A stretch of 14,657 bases of DNA from Thermoflexus hugenholtzii JAD2 (lineage in GTDB: Bacteria > Chloroflexota > Dehalococcoidia > SHYB01). Of this stretch, positions 5,938-12,925 are shown in pieces. The translations under genes were made by a program, and so were the position numbers. The notes beneath the pieces were generated by a model, which ran no database searches, was not told where the DNA came from, and saw only the letters and a program-made list of their open reading frames with translations. Within the stretch, counting starts at the first letter, position 1, and the number at the start of each line of letters is the position of its first letter. The stretch is taken from contig CAMAVV010000020.1 in the NCBI GenBank assembly GCA_945861815.1, positions 1 to 14,657 on the forward strand. The letters are read 5' to 3'.

Positions 5938-7650
5938 TTAGTTTCGATTTGCCGGTGCGGCCACCTTTGTATTTCTGATGGTCTTGCCCGCAAGGGCCCC
6001 TGTATGCTTGCCGCCCTGCATGGTGACTTCGCCGTTCACGAGCATATATTCGATGCCCGTGGCATATTGCACAAGGCGCGTGAGGCCACCAGGGAGATCG
6101 TTGGTGAAGACGCGGTCGGTGGCGGCGACGGTCGTCGGGTCAAACATCGTGATATCGGCCCATTCACCTTCTTTGATGTGGCCGCGGTCCTTGATGCCTG
6201 ACTCTTCGGGTGTGACCGCCGCGAGCTTGCGTACGGCCGTCTCCAGGGATATCAGCTTGCGCTCGCGCACCCAGTAGCCAAGGAGGCGTGTCGAGAAGCC
6301 GGTGTTCACCTCGGTGATGAGGTGGGCGCCAGCATCGGTGAAGCCTGCGGCGATGTGGTCTTCCGCAAGGATCTCCATCATCGTCTCCTGAACGGGCGAA
6401 CGCGAATCCAGCAGGCGGAAGTGCGAGAGAAGGTTCTCGTCAAGGGCGATATCGAAGGCACAGTCCAGCGGGTCTTTGCCCATGGCCTTTGCGATATCGG
6501 AGACGAGCTTCGTTTCGTATTGCTTGTACTTGCCCGTCGGCGATTTCACCAGGATGATGCGGCCCCAGTTGGTCGGCAGGGCCGGCATCGTGTCGACCTT
6601 CATCTCCTCGCGCAGCTTGGCGCGGTAGGCCGGGTCTTTCATCAGCCGCTTCTTGGACTCAACGGGCTCCAGGGCGAACTTCTGCCAGGTGTTCCAGCGG
6701 TCAAAGACGTTGGTGGAATCGAACTTGAACTCGAAGTGGTCAGGCTGTGTATTGCCTAAGGCAAAGAAGGGGACGCCCTTCTTCCGCATGTCCTTCAGCA
6801 GTTGTAGCTGCTGTTTGTAGGCCTGCGGGTCCATGAAGTTTTGCGAGATGGAGCTCCAGCAGACAGGGCGGCCGCTACGCTTGGTGAGCTCGACAAGCCT
6901 GGCGAGGCCTTCGGGAGTCGCCCGGCTCAAATCGGAGCCGCCTGCCATCTCTATAAAGCCAATCGTCGTGCCCTGCATCTCTTCACAGAGGGTCATATAT
7001 TCATCCAGGGCGGCGACACGGCTGGGGACGGGATTGCCATCGCCATCCCAGTGCGTCGGCGAACGCGAGGTGGAGAGGCCGAAGCCGCCTCCGCGGTACG
7101 ACTCGTCCAGCACCTTCCGCATCTTTGTTATCTCTTCCGGCTTCGCAGTCCGCTTGGACGACTCTTCGCCCATCACGTAGCGCCGCACGGCGGTGTGGCC
7201 CACCTGGCCCATAGCGTTGACCGCGATGTGCCCGTCAAGCCGGTCCAGATATTGCTTGAAACTACCCCAGGGCCACGGCAGGGTCTTTTTCAGCAGCTCA
7301 ACCGGCATGCCTTCGACGCGCGCCAGGGTCTTGACCATCCACTCCTGGTCTTTCTCCTGGCACGGCGCGATGCTGAAGCCGCAGTTGCCCATGATGACCG
7401 ACGTGATGCCGTGCCAGCTCGAGGACGAGGCGATGGGGTCCCAGAGGAGCTGCGCATCATAGTGGGTGTGGGTATCCCAAAATCCTGGGGCCACGGCGAG
7501 GCCGTCGGCGTTGATGGTCTTCTTGGCCGAATCGCTGATCTTGCCCGTGGCAACGATCTTGCCGTCTTTGATGCCAACGCTGCCCCGGTAGGCTTTTTGC
7601 CCGGTGCCATCAACAACAAGGCCGTCTTTGATAATCGTATCGAGCGCCAT
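5938..7650 (-). CDS. N-acyl-D-amino-acid deacylase-type amidohydrolase
   Basis: A metal-dependent hydrolase of the amidohydrolase superfamily, nearest to the D-aminoacylase group that removes acyl chains from N-acyl-D-amino acids. Of the 570 residues, about 1-55 and the last 70 form the beta-sandwich parts. The barrel opens with PGFWDTHTHYD (H61, H63 as metal ligands) and MGNCGFSIAP (C90, the position of the zinc-binding cysteine in D-aminoacylase). GQVGHTAVRR at 149-158 and FTDAGAHLITEVN in the C-terminal third (TDAGAH in place of the usual S-D catalytic region) are also typical. It is longer than classical D-aminoacylases (about 480-500 residues). I chose ATG 7650 over ATG 7656 because GAGGA at 7661-7657 is six bases from the former but abuts the latter. 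No signal peptide. It has its own promoter and terminator. The true substrate is unknown; many relatives act on other N-acyl or cyclic amides. Confidence 0.85.
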   Translation of the reverse strand: MALDTIIKDGLVVDGTGQKAYRGSVGIKDGKIVATGKISDSAKKTINADGLAVAPGFWDTHTHYDAQLLWDPIASSSSWHGITSVIMGNCGFSIAPCQEKDQEWMVKTLARVEGMPVELLKKTLPWPWGSFKQYLDRLDGHIAVNAMGQVGHTAVRRYVMGEESSKRTAKPEEITKMRKVLDESYRGGGFGLSTSRSPTHWDGDGNPVPSRVAALDEYMTLCEEMQGTTIGFIEMAGGSDLSRATPEGLARLVELTKRSGRPVCWSSISQNFMDPQAYKQQLQLLKDMRKKGVPFFALGNTQPDHFEFKFDSTNVFDRWNTWQKFALEPVESKKRLMKDPAYRAKLREEMKVDTMPALPTNWGRIILVKSPTGKYKQYETKLVSDIAKAMGKDPLDCAFDIALDENLLSHFRLLDSRSPVQETMMEILAEDHIAAGFTDAGAHLITEVNTGFSTRLLGYWVRERKLISLETAVRKLAAVTPEESGIKDRGHIKEGEWADITMFDPTTVAATDRVFTNDLPGGLTRLVQYATGIEYMLVNGEVTMQGGKHTGALAGKTIRNTKVAAPANRN

Positions 7651-7690
7651 GTTCATTCCTCGATTCTATGTATGTCCGCGCAACAGGGGA

Positions 7691-7699
7691 ATCATAGCA
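7691..7699 (-). promoter_or_regulatory. extended -10 promoter of the amidohydrolase gene
   Basis: On the minus strand TGC directly precedes TATGAT (5 of 6), an extended -10 arrangement. No good -35 is visible. Transcription would start near 7684, about 34 bases before the start codon. This suggests the amidohydrolase is transcribed separately from the operon 158 bp upstream, in which I see no convincing terminator. Confidence 0.5.
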
Positions 7700-7808
7700 T
7701 AGTGAAACGGTCAGGAAACCGGGCGGGAATGGTGAAGAGTGCGCCCCGGTGCGAATCAGGAGGAACCCCCGTGCTCCCGATAGGATTGGGATGAGGACAC
7801 CCGTGGGG

Positions 7809-8984
7809 TTACCCTCTGGGCAAACCCAACCCTCTCGTCGCGATAACCGTCCGGTTTATCTCATTCGCGCCGCCGGCGACAGGCGGGATGAGGGAGGCTT
7901 CGTAGGCGCGCGGCATGTCGCCAACAGCATCGCCAACAGCGCGGTGGCGCGACCCCTCTCGCAACTCACCGTAGTGGCTATTCAATTCAATCGCTATTTC
8001 AGCAAGGCGCATCTGCAATTCAGTGCCGAAGACCTTGCTGATAGAGGCCTCCACGTTCGCGACGCCCTTCCGGCGCTCCACATCGAGAACACGCAAGCTG
8101 AACATATATTGCACCTGCGTCTCAATCTCGCGATCGGCGACGCGGGCGCGCAGAACCTTCCAGTACGGCGTTTGCTTCATCGTTTCAGGCGCGGTGCGGG
8201 CCAGCAAGCGTATGCGGTCCATAGAGCTCTTGATGGGGCCAAAGGGAAAGAGGTGCGAACGCTCGTGATCGAGGGCTTCAGCAACGTAGTACCAGCCCTT
8301 GTTCGGCTCCCCAACCAGCGCTGTGCGCGGCACCTTCACATTGTCGAGAAAGACAACGTTGTTTCGCATATCGCCAATCTTGTAGATGGGTTCCATGCGA
8401 ATGCCGGGAACGCTCATGGGAAAGAGAAAAAGACTGATGCCCTTGTGCTTCGGCGCTTTTTGGTCTGTCCGTACTACCAGCCAAAAATAGTCGGCAAAGT
8501 GGGCAGCGCTTGTCCACAACTTCGTCCCATTGATGATGTAGTCATCGCCCTTCAGTTCAGCGCGTGTCTCAACACCTGCGAGGTCGCTGCCGGCATTGGG
8601 CTCGGAGTAGCCGATGGCGAACTCCAGGTCAGCGTTGATGATACGCGGAAGGATATCGCGCTTCATCGCCTCGCTGGCGTGGTGCATCAGGGTTGTGCCG
8701 ATGGTGCCGACGCCGCCACCCGTATGAGGCGCACGGACGGCTGAAAGCTCGTCGGTCAAGATATATTGGTAGATACTCGGCTTGCCCTGGCCGCCATACT
8801 CCTTCGGCCATGAGATACCGATCCACCCCTTTTTCGACATCAACTTTGCGAAGGAGCGCTTTTCAGGCGTACTCCAGAGGCCACCGCCTTCGCCCTTCGT
8901 CATGGCAACGGTGAGGTTCTCCTTGATGAAATGGCGAACCTCTTGGCGAAAGGCCTCTTCCTCGGCGGTGAATCGAAAGTCCAT
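7809..8984 (-). CDS. acyl-CoA dehydrogenase family protein (operon copy)
   Basis: A flavoenzyme expected to introduce a double bond alpha-beta to a CoA thioester, passing electrons to ETF. At 391 residues it is full-length, with an N-terminal helical domain, the FAD/substrate signature SEPNAGSDL at 127-135, GTKLWTSAAHFADYFWLVVRT around 153-173, and the C-terminal GGANEINR (371-378). At the place of the catalytic Glu in medium-chain dehydrogenases there is Gly371, but ALDHER around E241 matches the helix-G position used by isovaleryl-CoA and long-chain dehydrogenases. Start ATG 8984 has no clear ribosome site; it follows the upstream MaoC gene by 18 bases, so translational coupling is likely. 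It is last in the run crotonase, MaoC-N, MaoC, dehydrogenase. Substrate unknown. Confidence 0.92.
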   Translation of the reverse strand: MDFRFTAEEEAFRQEVRHFIKENLTVAMTKGEGGGLWSTPEKRSFAKLMSKKGWIGISWPKEYGGQGKPSIYQYILTDELSAVRAPHTGGGVGTIGTTLMHHASEAMKRDILPRIINADLEFAIGYSEPNAGSDLAGVETRAELKGDDYIINGTKLWTSAAHFADYFWLVVRTDQKAPKHKGISLFLFPMSVPGIRMEPIYKIGDMRNNVVFLDNVKVPRTALVGEPNKGWYYVAEALDHERSHLFPFGPIKSSMDRIRLLARTAPETMKQTPYWKVLRARVADREIETQVQYMFSLRVLDVERRKGVANVEASISKVFGTELQMRLAEIAIELNSHYGELREGSRHRAVGDAVGDMPRAYEASLIPPVAGGANEINRTVIATRGLGLPRG

Positions 8985-9002
8985 GGTGGTTGTCGCGACT
9001 AC

Positions 9003-9425
9003 CTAGCTGTAGATGACGACTGTTGCCGAGCCGGGGCAGAGTTTTTGACCGTTCTGATTTTCAGTCCATAGTTCCACATCGGCCAGTTTCTCGCCGCCCT
9101 GCTCATACTTCTTCAGCACTTTGCCCTTGGCAGTCAGGGTATCGTTCTTAAAATTCATGCCGCGCAGCTCGCAGCGGAACTTCTTCACCCAGCAATCGTC
9201 GCCGAGCCACTGGCGCAGGAGGTTGTGGAGGTAGGCGACCTGGAGGTTGCCCATGCCGAATGCGCCTTTCTGGCCGACCTTCTTGCCTGCATCGTCGTCC
9301 ATGTGAAGCTGGACAAATTCGTCGTTCACGGCAGCGTAGCGGTTCCAGTGCATAAAGTCAGTGGTGCGCTGAAACGTGGCTAGCTCCTGCCCTTCGCTGA
9401 TGGATGCAAATGTCAGGTTGGACAT
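9003..9425 (-). CDS. MaoC-like hydratase/dehydratase (catalytic-type hot dog subunit)
   Basis: A 140-residue single hot dog domain of the MaoC type, which adds water to trans-2-enoyl-CoA. The segment RYAAVNDEFVQLHMDDDAG (29-47) occupies the hydratase motif, with D35/E36 and H41 as candidate catalytic residues. The spacing from D35 to His is one longer than in the classical Asp-x4-His motif, while E36 has exactly that spacing. GAFGMGNLQVAYLHNLL (54-70) resembles the glycine-rich region after the hot dog helix. The gene follows the MaoC N-type gene by 10 bases and has GAGG eight bases before ATG 9425. A small catalytic half next to a non-catalytic half suggests a two-subunit enzyme like the ChsH1/ChsH2 pair of steroid catabolism. 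Confidence 0.85.
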   Translation of the reverse strand: MSNLTFASISEGQELATFQRTTDFMHWNRYAAVNDEFVQLHMDDDAGKKVGQKGAFGMGNLQVAYLHNLLRQWLGDDCWVKKFRCELRGMNFKNDTLTAKGKVLKKYEQGGEKLADVELWTENQNGQKLCPGSATVVIYS

Positions 9426-9435
9426 GGTGTTGCCT

Positions 9436-9927
9436 CTAGTAAAAGATAAGGGTTGTGCGGCTGCGTTTCACTAGCTCGCCCTTTTGGTTCGTCCAATCGG
9501 TCTGGGTCACTTGGAACATCATCAGGCCCATCTTGCCCTCGCGCTCAAAGACTTCGGCGAGCTTGCTGTTGGAGGAGATGACGTCGCCGGGGCGTATCGG
9601 CGCGAAGTATTCGAACTCGGAGCCGCCGTTAAGGATGCGCGAGCCGGGCTGGCCTGTGCCGGCGGCGGAGAGGCGCTGCTTGGGACGCTCGGCGGGCCAG
9701 GTGAAGACGTTCATCTCTTGCGGCGCAATGATGCCCTTCCAGCGGGATTTCTTGGCGTGCTCAACATCCCAAAATACGCGCGGCGGCTGTGCGGGCCAGT
9801 AGACGGCGATGGCCCATTTGCGGATATCGCTCTCCTCGATGGGTGAGGACGCCTGCCCTGGATTTTCGACGCCGATGCGCGCCTTGATCTCGGGCGTGAC
9901 GTAGGTCTTTGGCTTCTCTTGGGTCAT
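9436..9927 (-). CDS. MaoC N-terminal-type (FAS1-like dehydratase) domain protein
   Basis: A 163-residue protein of the MaoC_dehydrat_N class: a hot dog domain that binds the acyl-CoA tail while its partner supplies the catalytic Asp/His. Visible hallmarks are an N-terminal segment with IGVENPGQASSPIEESDIRKWA, then WKGIIAPQEMNVFTWP (substrate-side strand) and LNGGSEFEYFAPIRPGD, the family's GG-x-E-[FY] motif. No Asp-x4-His hydratase motif is present. The frame extends upstream to a GTG at 9948, but ATG 9927 is preceded by GGAGGT three bases away, so it is the likely start. It lies 28 bases after the crotonase gene and 10 bases before the MaoC gene, with which it probably forms the hydratase. 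Confidence 0.85.
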   Translation of the reverse strand: MTQEKPKTYVTPEIKARIGVENPGQASSPIEESDIRKWAIAVYWPAQPPRVFWDVEHAKKSRWKGIIAPQEMNVFTWPAERPKQRLSAAGTGQPGSRILNGGSEFEYFAPIRPGDVISSNSKLAEVFEREGKMGLMMFQVTQTDWTNQKGELVKRSRTTLIFY

Positions 9928-9955
9928 GGGACCTCCGAATGAGCGCACTGCGCCT

Positions 9956-10750
9956 CTACGATTGTTCTTCCGACCAGTTGGGTTTGCGTTTTTCCGCGAA
10001 GGCTTTGGGGCCTTCGATGCTATCAGGGTGGCCCATGTAGGCGCGCATGATGGCCTGGCCGTTGGTGAAGGAGTCCGCGAGGTTGCGGTCGAGGCAGTCC
10101 CACAGGATCTTTTTCACCTGGCGCACGGCCGTGGGCGAGTTGGCGGCGATCATCTCCGCGAGTTCGCGGGAGCGGGTTATGAGCCCGGCGGCAGGGACGA
10201 CCTCTGTGATGATGCCAAGCTCCTTTGCCTGCTGCGCAGAAAGGCGCTCCGCCGAGCCGACGAGCATCATGCGCATGAGCGATTGGAAGGAGACGTACTT
10301 GGACCAGGTGATGGGCGCATAGACGGCAAGCTGGCCGATGGAGACGCCTGGGTTGAAGAAGGTGGCGCTTGTGGAGGCGATGGCGATATCGCAATCGGAG
10401 ACGAACATCTGGCCGCCGCCGGCGCAGATGCCGTTGACCGCCGCGATGACGGGCTTGGTGACGCCGGCCTGCCGCGATGTGATCATCTGCTTGCGGGGCT
10501 GGACGGGTTGCTTGCCCCAGGTAGGAGACGAAGCAGCCTCTTTCACATCCATGCCGGAGCAGAAGGAGCGCTCGCCGGCGCCGGTGAAGATGATGCAGCG
10601 CACCTTCTTATCGTGCTCTAAGTCGCTCCAGATGCGCGGCAGGTCTTCGTTAATCATCTTCTGGGTCACGGAGTTGAGGCGGTCCGGGCGGTTGAGCGTG
10701 ATGGTCGCGATGCCCTCGCTCTTTTCGACAACTATCTCTTCGGAAGACAT
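9956..10750 (-). CDS. enoyl-CoA hydratase/isomerase (crotonase) family protein, atypical active site
   Basis: A 264-residue crotonase-fold protein, first gene of the minus-strand operon. The oxyanion-hole segments are clear: SFCSGMDV (62-69) and NGICAGGGQMFVSDCD (106-121). The two hydratase glutamates are absent: by the GGG motif, Glu144 of rat hydratase corresponds to M115, and 20 residues on, Glu164 corresponds to G135 in NPGVSIG. It is therefore unlikely to be a classical hydratase, and the isomerase-type Asp is not evident either. It may catalyse another CoA-thioester reaction or be a binding subunit. The C-terminus AFAEKRKPNW is typical of the family. I chose ATG 10750 (AGGAG five bases upstream) over a start at 10789, which would overlap the -10 box. 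Confidence 0.88.
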   Translation of the reverse strand: MSSEEIVVEKSEGIATITLNRPDRLNSVTQKMINEDLPRIWSDLEHDKKVRCIIFTGAGERSFCSGMDVKEAASSPTWGKQPVQPRKQMITSRQAGVTKPVIAAVNGICAGGGQMFVSDCDIAIASTSATFFNPGVSIGQLAVYAPITWSKYVSFQSLMRMMLVGSAERLSAQQAKELGIITEVVPAAGLITRSRELAEMIAANSPTAVRQVKKILWDCLDRNLADSFTNGQAIMRAYMGHPDSIEGPKAFAEKRKPNWSEEQS

Positions 10751-10788
10751 GCGCGCTCCTGCGGAGGGTGAACGTACGGCAAGAGCCA

Positions 10789-10817
10789 ACGATAGCGACG
10801 GCGTTCTCCCCTGTCAA
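10789..10817 (-). promoter_or_regulatory. sigma70-type promoter of the crotonase-MaoC-dehydrogenase operon
   Basis: Minus-strand TTGACA (10817-10812, perfect) and TATCGT (10794-10789, 4 of 6) are separated by exactly 17 bases. Start of transcription near 10782 leaves about 32 bases of leader, including AGGAG. The -35 overlaps the 8-base palindrome TCAATTGA. Confidence 0.7.
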
Positions 10818-10860
10818 TTGATGCGTAATGGGATGCGGCTTGGGCTTGGCTTCAATCCTT

Positions 10861-10866
10861 TATACT
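10861..10866 (+). promoter_or_regulatory. -10 box for an apparently leaderless mRNA
   Basis: TATACT lies nine bases before ATG 10876, so transcription would begin at or within a few bases of the start codon. No ribosome-binding site is present. A weak -35 candidate, TTGGGC, lies at 10840-10845 with a 15-base spacer. Confidence 0.5.
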
Positions 10867-10875
10867 CACCACGCC

Positions 10876-12042
10876 ATGGACTTCCGCCTCTCCTCTGACC
10901 AAGAGTCGTTCGTCGCGGAGGTGCGTCAATTCCTAGATAAGGAATTGACGCCTGAGGCGGTGGAAGAGGTGGCGAGCGAAGAGCGCATGGGACCCAACGC
11001 CAAGGCCATGCTGCTGAAGATGGCAGAGCGCGGCTGGCTCTCCCTGCACTGGCCGAAGGACTACTACGGCGGCGGCCGAACGGCGATGGAGCGCTTTCTC
11101 CTGACCGACGAGCTGGCCTATCGCGGCGCGCCTGGGGCCGCGAACTCGAATACCGGAGGGCGCATCGTCGCGCCGACGCTCATCATGTTCGGAACGCGGG
11201 AGCAGTGCGACCGCTTTCTCCCGCCTATCGCGCGGGGCGAAATCGACTTTGCCCTGGGCTACACGGAGCCCAACGCAGGCTCGGACCTCGCCAGCCTGGA
11301 GATGCGGGCGGAGCTGGACGGCGACCAGTACACCGTGACTGGGACGAAGTTCTTCAACACTGCCTGCCACTATGCCGAGTACCACTGGCTCGCGGTGCGC
11401 ACCGACCCGAAAACGCCGAAGCATAAGGGCATCTCCCTCATGATGGTGGACCTGAAAAGCCCAGGCATCGAGATCAAGCCGATATGGACGATGGCAGGCG
11501 ACCGCACCAACGCCGTCCACTACGACCATGTGCGCGTCCCTAAAAACAACCTGCTTGGTGAACCAGGGCAAGGCTTCTACTATATGGCGAAGGCGTTGGA
11601 GTTCGAGCGGATGTTTGTCTCCGGCGACCTGCGACGTTATTACGAGCAATTGCTCATCGAGTTGAAGAAAGAGCGCGCCGCCGGCCAGGACCGTTTAAGC
11701 GATCCGCGTATCAGGCAAACGCTGGCAGAGCTCGCCATCGAACTGCACATAGTGCGCCTGTTCACCTATCGAGTGGCATGGTCGCTGACCGTGGGGCAAT
11801 CAGCGGGGCGCGAGGCGTCCATCGTGAAGCTGTTCAAGTCGGAGCTTGCGCAGAGGATGGCGCGGGCGGGCGCACAGGCACTTGGGTTGTATGGGCAACT
11901 GGAACCCGACTCGCCTCGCACGCCGATGAACGGCCGGGCCGAACGCTACTATTTGCAGTCGGTCAGCGCCTCTATCACCGGCGGCAGCAGCGAAGTGCAG
12001 CGGAACGTGATCGCGCAACGGGGGCTGGGGCTACCGAGATAA
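10876..12042 (+). CDS. acyl-CoA dehydrogenase family protein (divergent copy)
   Basis: A 388-residue acyl-CoA dehydrogenase: expected FAD-dependent alpha-beta oxidation of an acyl-CoA, electrons to ETF. Visible are TEPNAGSDL (130-138), TGTKFFNTACHYAEYHWLAVRT around 155-176, and the C-terminal GGSSEVQRNVIAQRGLGLPR. As in its neighbour at 7809-8984, the medium-chain-type catalytic Glu position holds Gly (G369), while LEFER with E244 sits at the helix-G position used by isovaleryl- and long-chain dehydrogenases. The two proteins share length, motifs and the RGLGLPR ending but differ over much of their length. The frame is open upstream to 10828; I chose ATG 10876 because its MDFRLS start matches the MDFRFT start of the paralogue and a -10 box lies nine bases upstream. 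Divergent from the crotonase operon, so the two may share regulation. Confidence 0.92.
   Translation: MDFRLSSDQESFVAEVRQFLDKELTPEAVEEVASEERMGPNAKAMLLKMAERGWLSLHWPKDYYGGGRTAMERFLLTDELAYRGAPGAANSNTGGRIVAPTLIMFGTREQCDRFLPPIARGEIDFALGYTEPNAGSDLASLEMRAELDGDQYTVTGTKFFNTACHYAEYHWLAVRTDPKTPKHKGISLMMVDLKSPGIEIKPIWTMAGDRTNAVHYDHVRVPKNNLLGEPGQGFYYMAKALEFERMFVSGDLRRYYEQLLIELKKERAAGQDRLSDPRIRQTLAELAIELHIVRLFTYRVAWSLTVGQSAGREASIVKLFKSELAQRMARAGAQALGLYGQLEPDSPRTPMNGRAERYYLQSVSASITGGSSEVQRNVIAQRGLGLPR
10923..10951. promoter_or_regulatory. 29-bp perfect stem-loop inside the dehydrogenase coding region
   Basis: Arms GCGTCAATTCC (10923-10933) and GGAATTGACGC (10941-10951) flank a seven-base loop about 47 bases into the gene. 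The GTCAATT core also occurs at 10813-10819 in the intergenic promoter. It could be an operator or an mRNA structure; the direct evidence is only the perfect symmetry. Confidence 0.45.
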
Positions 12043-12124
12043 GCGGGGGAATCTATCCACTGAGAACACTCCCGCGCGACCGCGAAGCAACGTCTGGGAG
12101 CTACTTTCGGCTGGCAGTCCAGGG

Positions 12125-12919
12125 CTACTTTCCCTGAAACTTGGGTTTGCGCCGCTCCAAAAATGCTTTGCGTGCTTCTTTGGAATCTTCCGAAAAGTAG
12201 CAGTTCTGATAGGCGAGTCGCTCGAAGGTGAGATAGTCGTCAAGCGTCTGCTCGTGGCTAAGCGCTATCGCACGCTTTGTCTGGCGCATGCCCAGCGGCG
12301 GGCCATCGGCGATGGCGCGCGCCAGGGCGATGGCCTCAGACATGAGCTGCGCTGACGGCACGACCTTGAGCGCTAGGCCGATGCGCACAGCCTCGTCAGC
12401 CTCGACGATTCGATTGGCGGCGTACATCTCGAAGGCGCGCTGAGACCCGATGAGGCGCGGCAAGAGCCAGCCAAGGCCGTCCATCATCGCCATGCCAAGG
12501 GGCGCGTGGCCGACGCGAAACCGCGCCTTGTCCGAGGCAATCACGAGGTCTGCGCCGATGGCGATGGCAAACCCGCCGCCGACGGCGACGCCATTCACAG
12601 CAGAAATCACCGGCTTGTTGATGTTCCTCAGAAGCCAGGAATTGGAGCCGCGAGGGTTCAAGTTGCGCTCACGCACCTCGTCAACGGGAATCGCGCCGCC
12701 GGAAGACGACTCTCGCTGGTCGGCCCCGGCGCAAAAGGCCTTGTTGCCCGCGCCGGTGATGAGAAGAAGGCGCACCGCTGCATCGTCGTTCACCGAGGTG
12801 AGGATGTCCTTCACCTCACGCCGCATCACCGAATCGAGGGCGTTGAGATGCTCGGGCCGATTGAGCGTCAGCAGGCCGATGCCGTCGCGGCGCTCATAGA
12901 TGACAGACTCGTAGGCCAT
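12125..12919 (-). CDS. enoyl-CoA hydratase/isomerase family protein, isomerase-like active site
   Basis: A 264-residue crotonase-fold protein. Oxyanion-hole elements are KAFCAGADQRE (60-70) and NGVAVGGGFAIAIGADL (109-125). The Glu144 and Glu164 of true hydratases correspond to A118 and H138, so both are missing. In contrast, MMDGLGWLLPRLIG (145-158) keeps an Asp (D147) where PaaG-type enoyl-CoA isomerases carry their catalytic Asp, so an isomerase or related role is favoured. It starts six bases after the aldo/keto reductase stop codon without a clear ribosome site, so it is probably coupled to that gene. It converges with the dehydrogenase gene on the other strand; I see no clear terminator in the 82 bases between them. 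Confidence 0.9.
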   Translation of the reverse strand: MAYESVIYERRDGIGLLTLNRPEHLNALDSVMRREVKDILTSVNDDAAVRLLLITGAGNKAFCAGADQRESSSGGAIPVDEVRERNLNPRGSNSWLLRNINKPVISAVNGVAVGGGFAIAIGADLVIASDKARFRVGHAPLGMAMMDGLGWLLPRLIGSQRAFEMYAANRIVEADEAVRIGLALKVVPSAQLMSEAIALARAIADGPPLGMRQTKRAIALSHEQTLDDYLTFERLAYQNCYFSEDSKEARKAFLERRKPKFQGK

Positions 12920-12925
12920 CGTGAG

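Noticed and set aside
6841..7794. Long plus-strand open frame opposite the amidohydrolase gene
   Set aside because: Its translation shows no family motif and the minus strand encodes a well-supported enzyme; a frame shadow.
7749..8744. Plus-strand open frame of about 330 codons opposite the dehydrogenase
   Set aside because: Antisense shadow of a gene with clear acyl-CoA dehydrogenase motifs.
12043..12124. Terminator between the convergent dehydrogenase and crotonase genes
   Set aside because: Only a weak imperfect GCGGG/CCCGC pairing with a large loop and no T-run; not strong enough to annotate.
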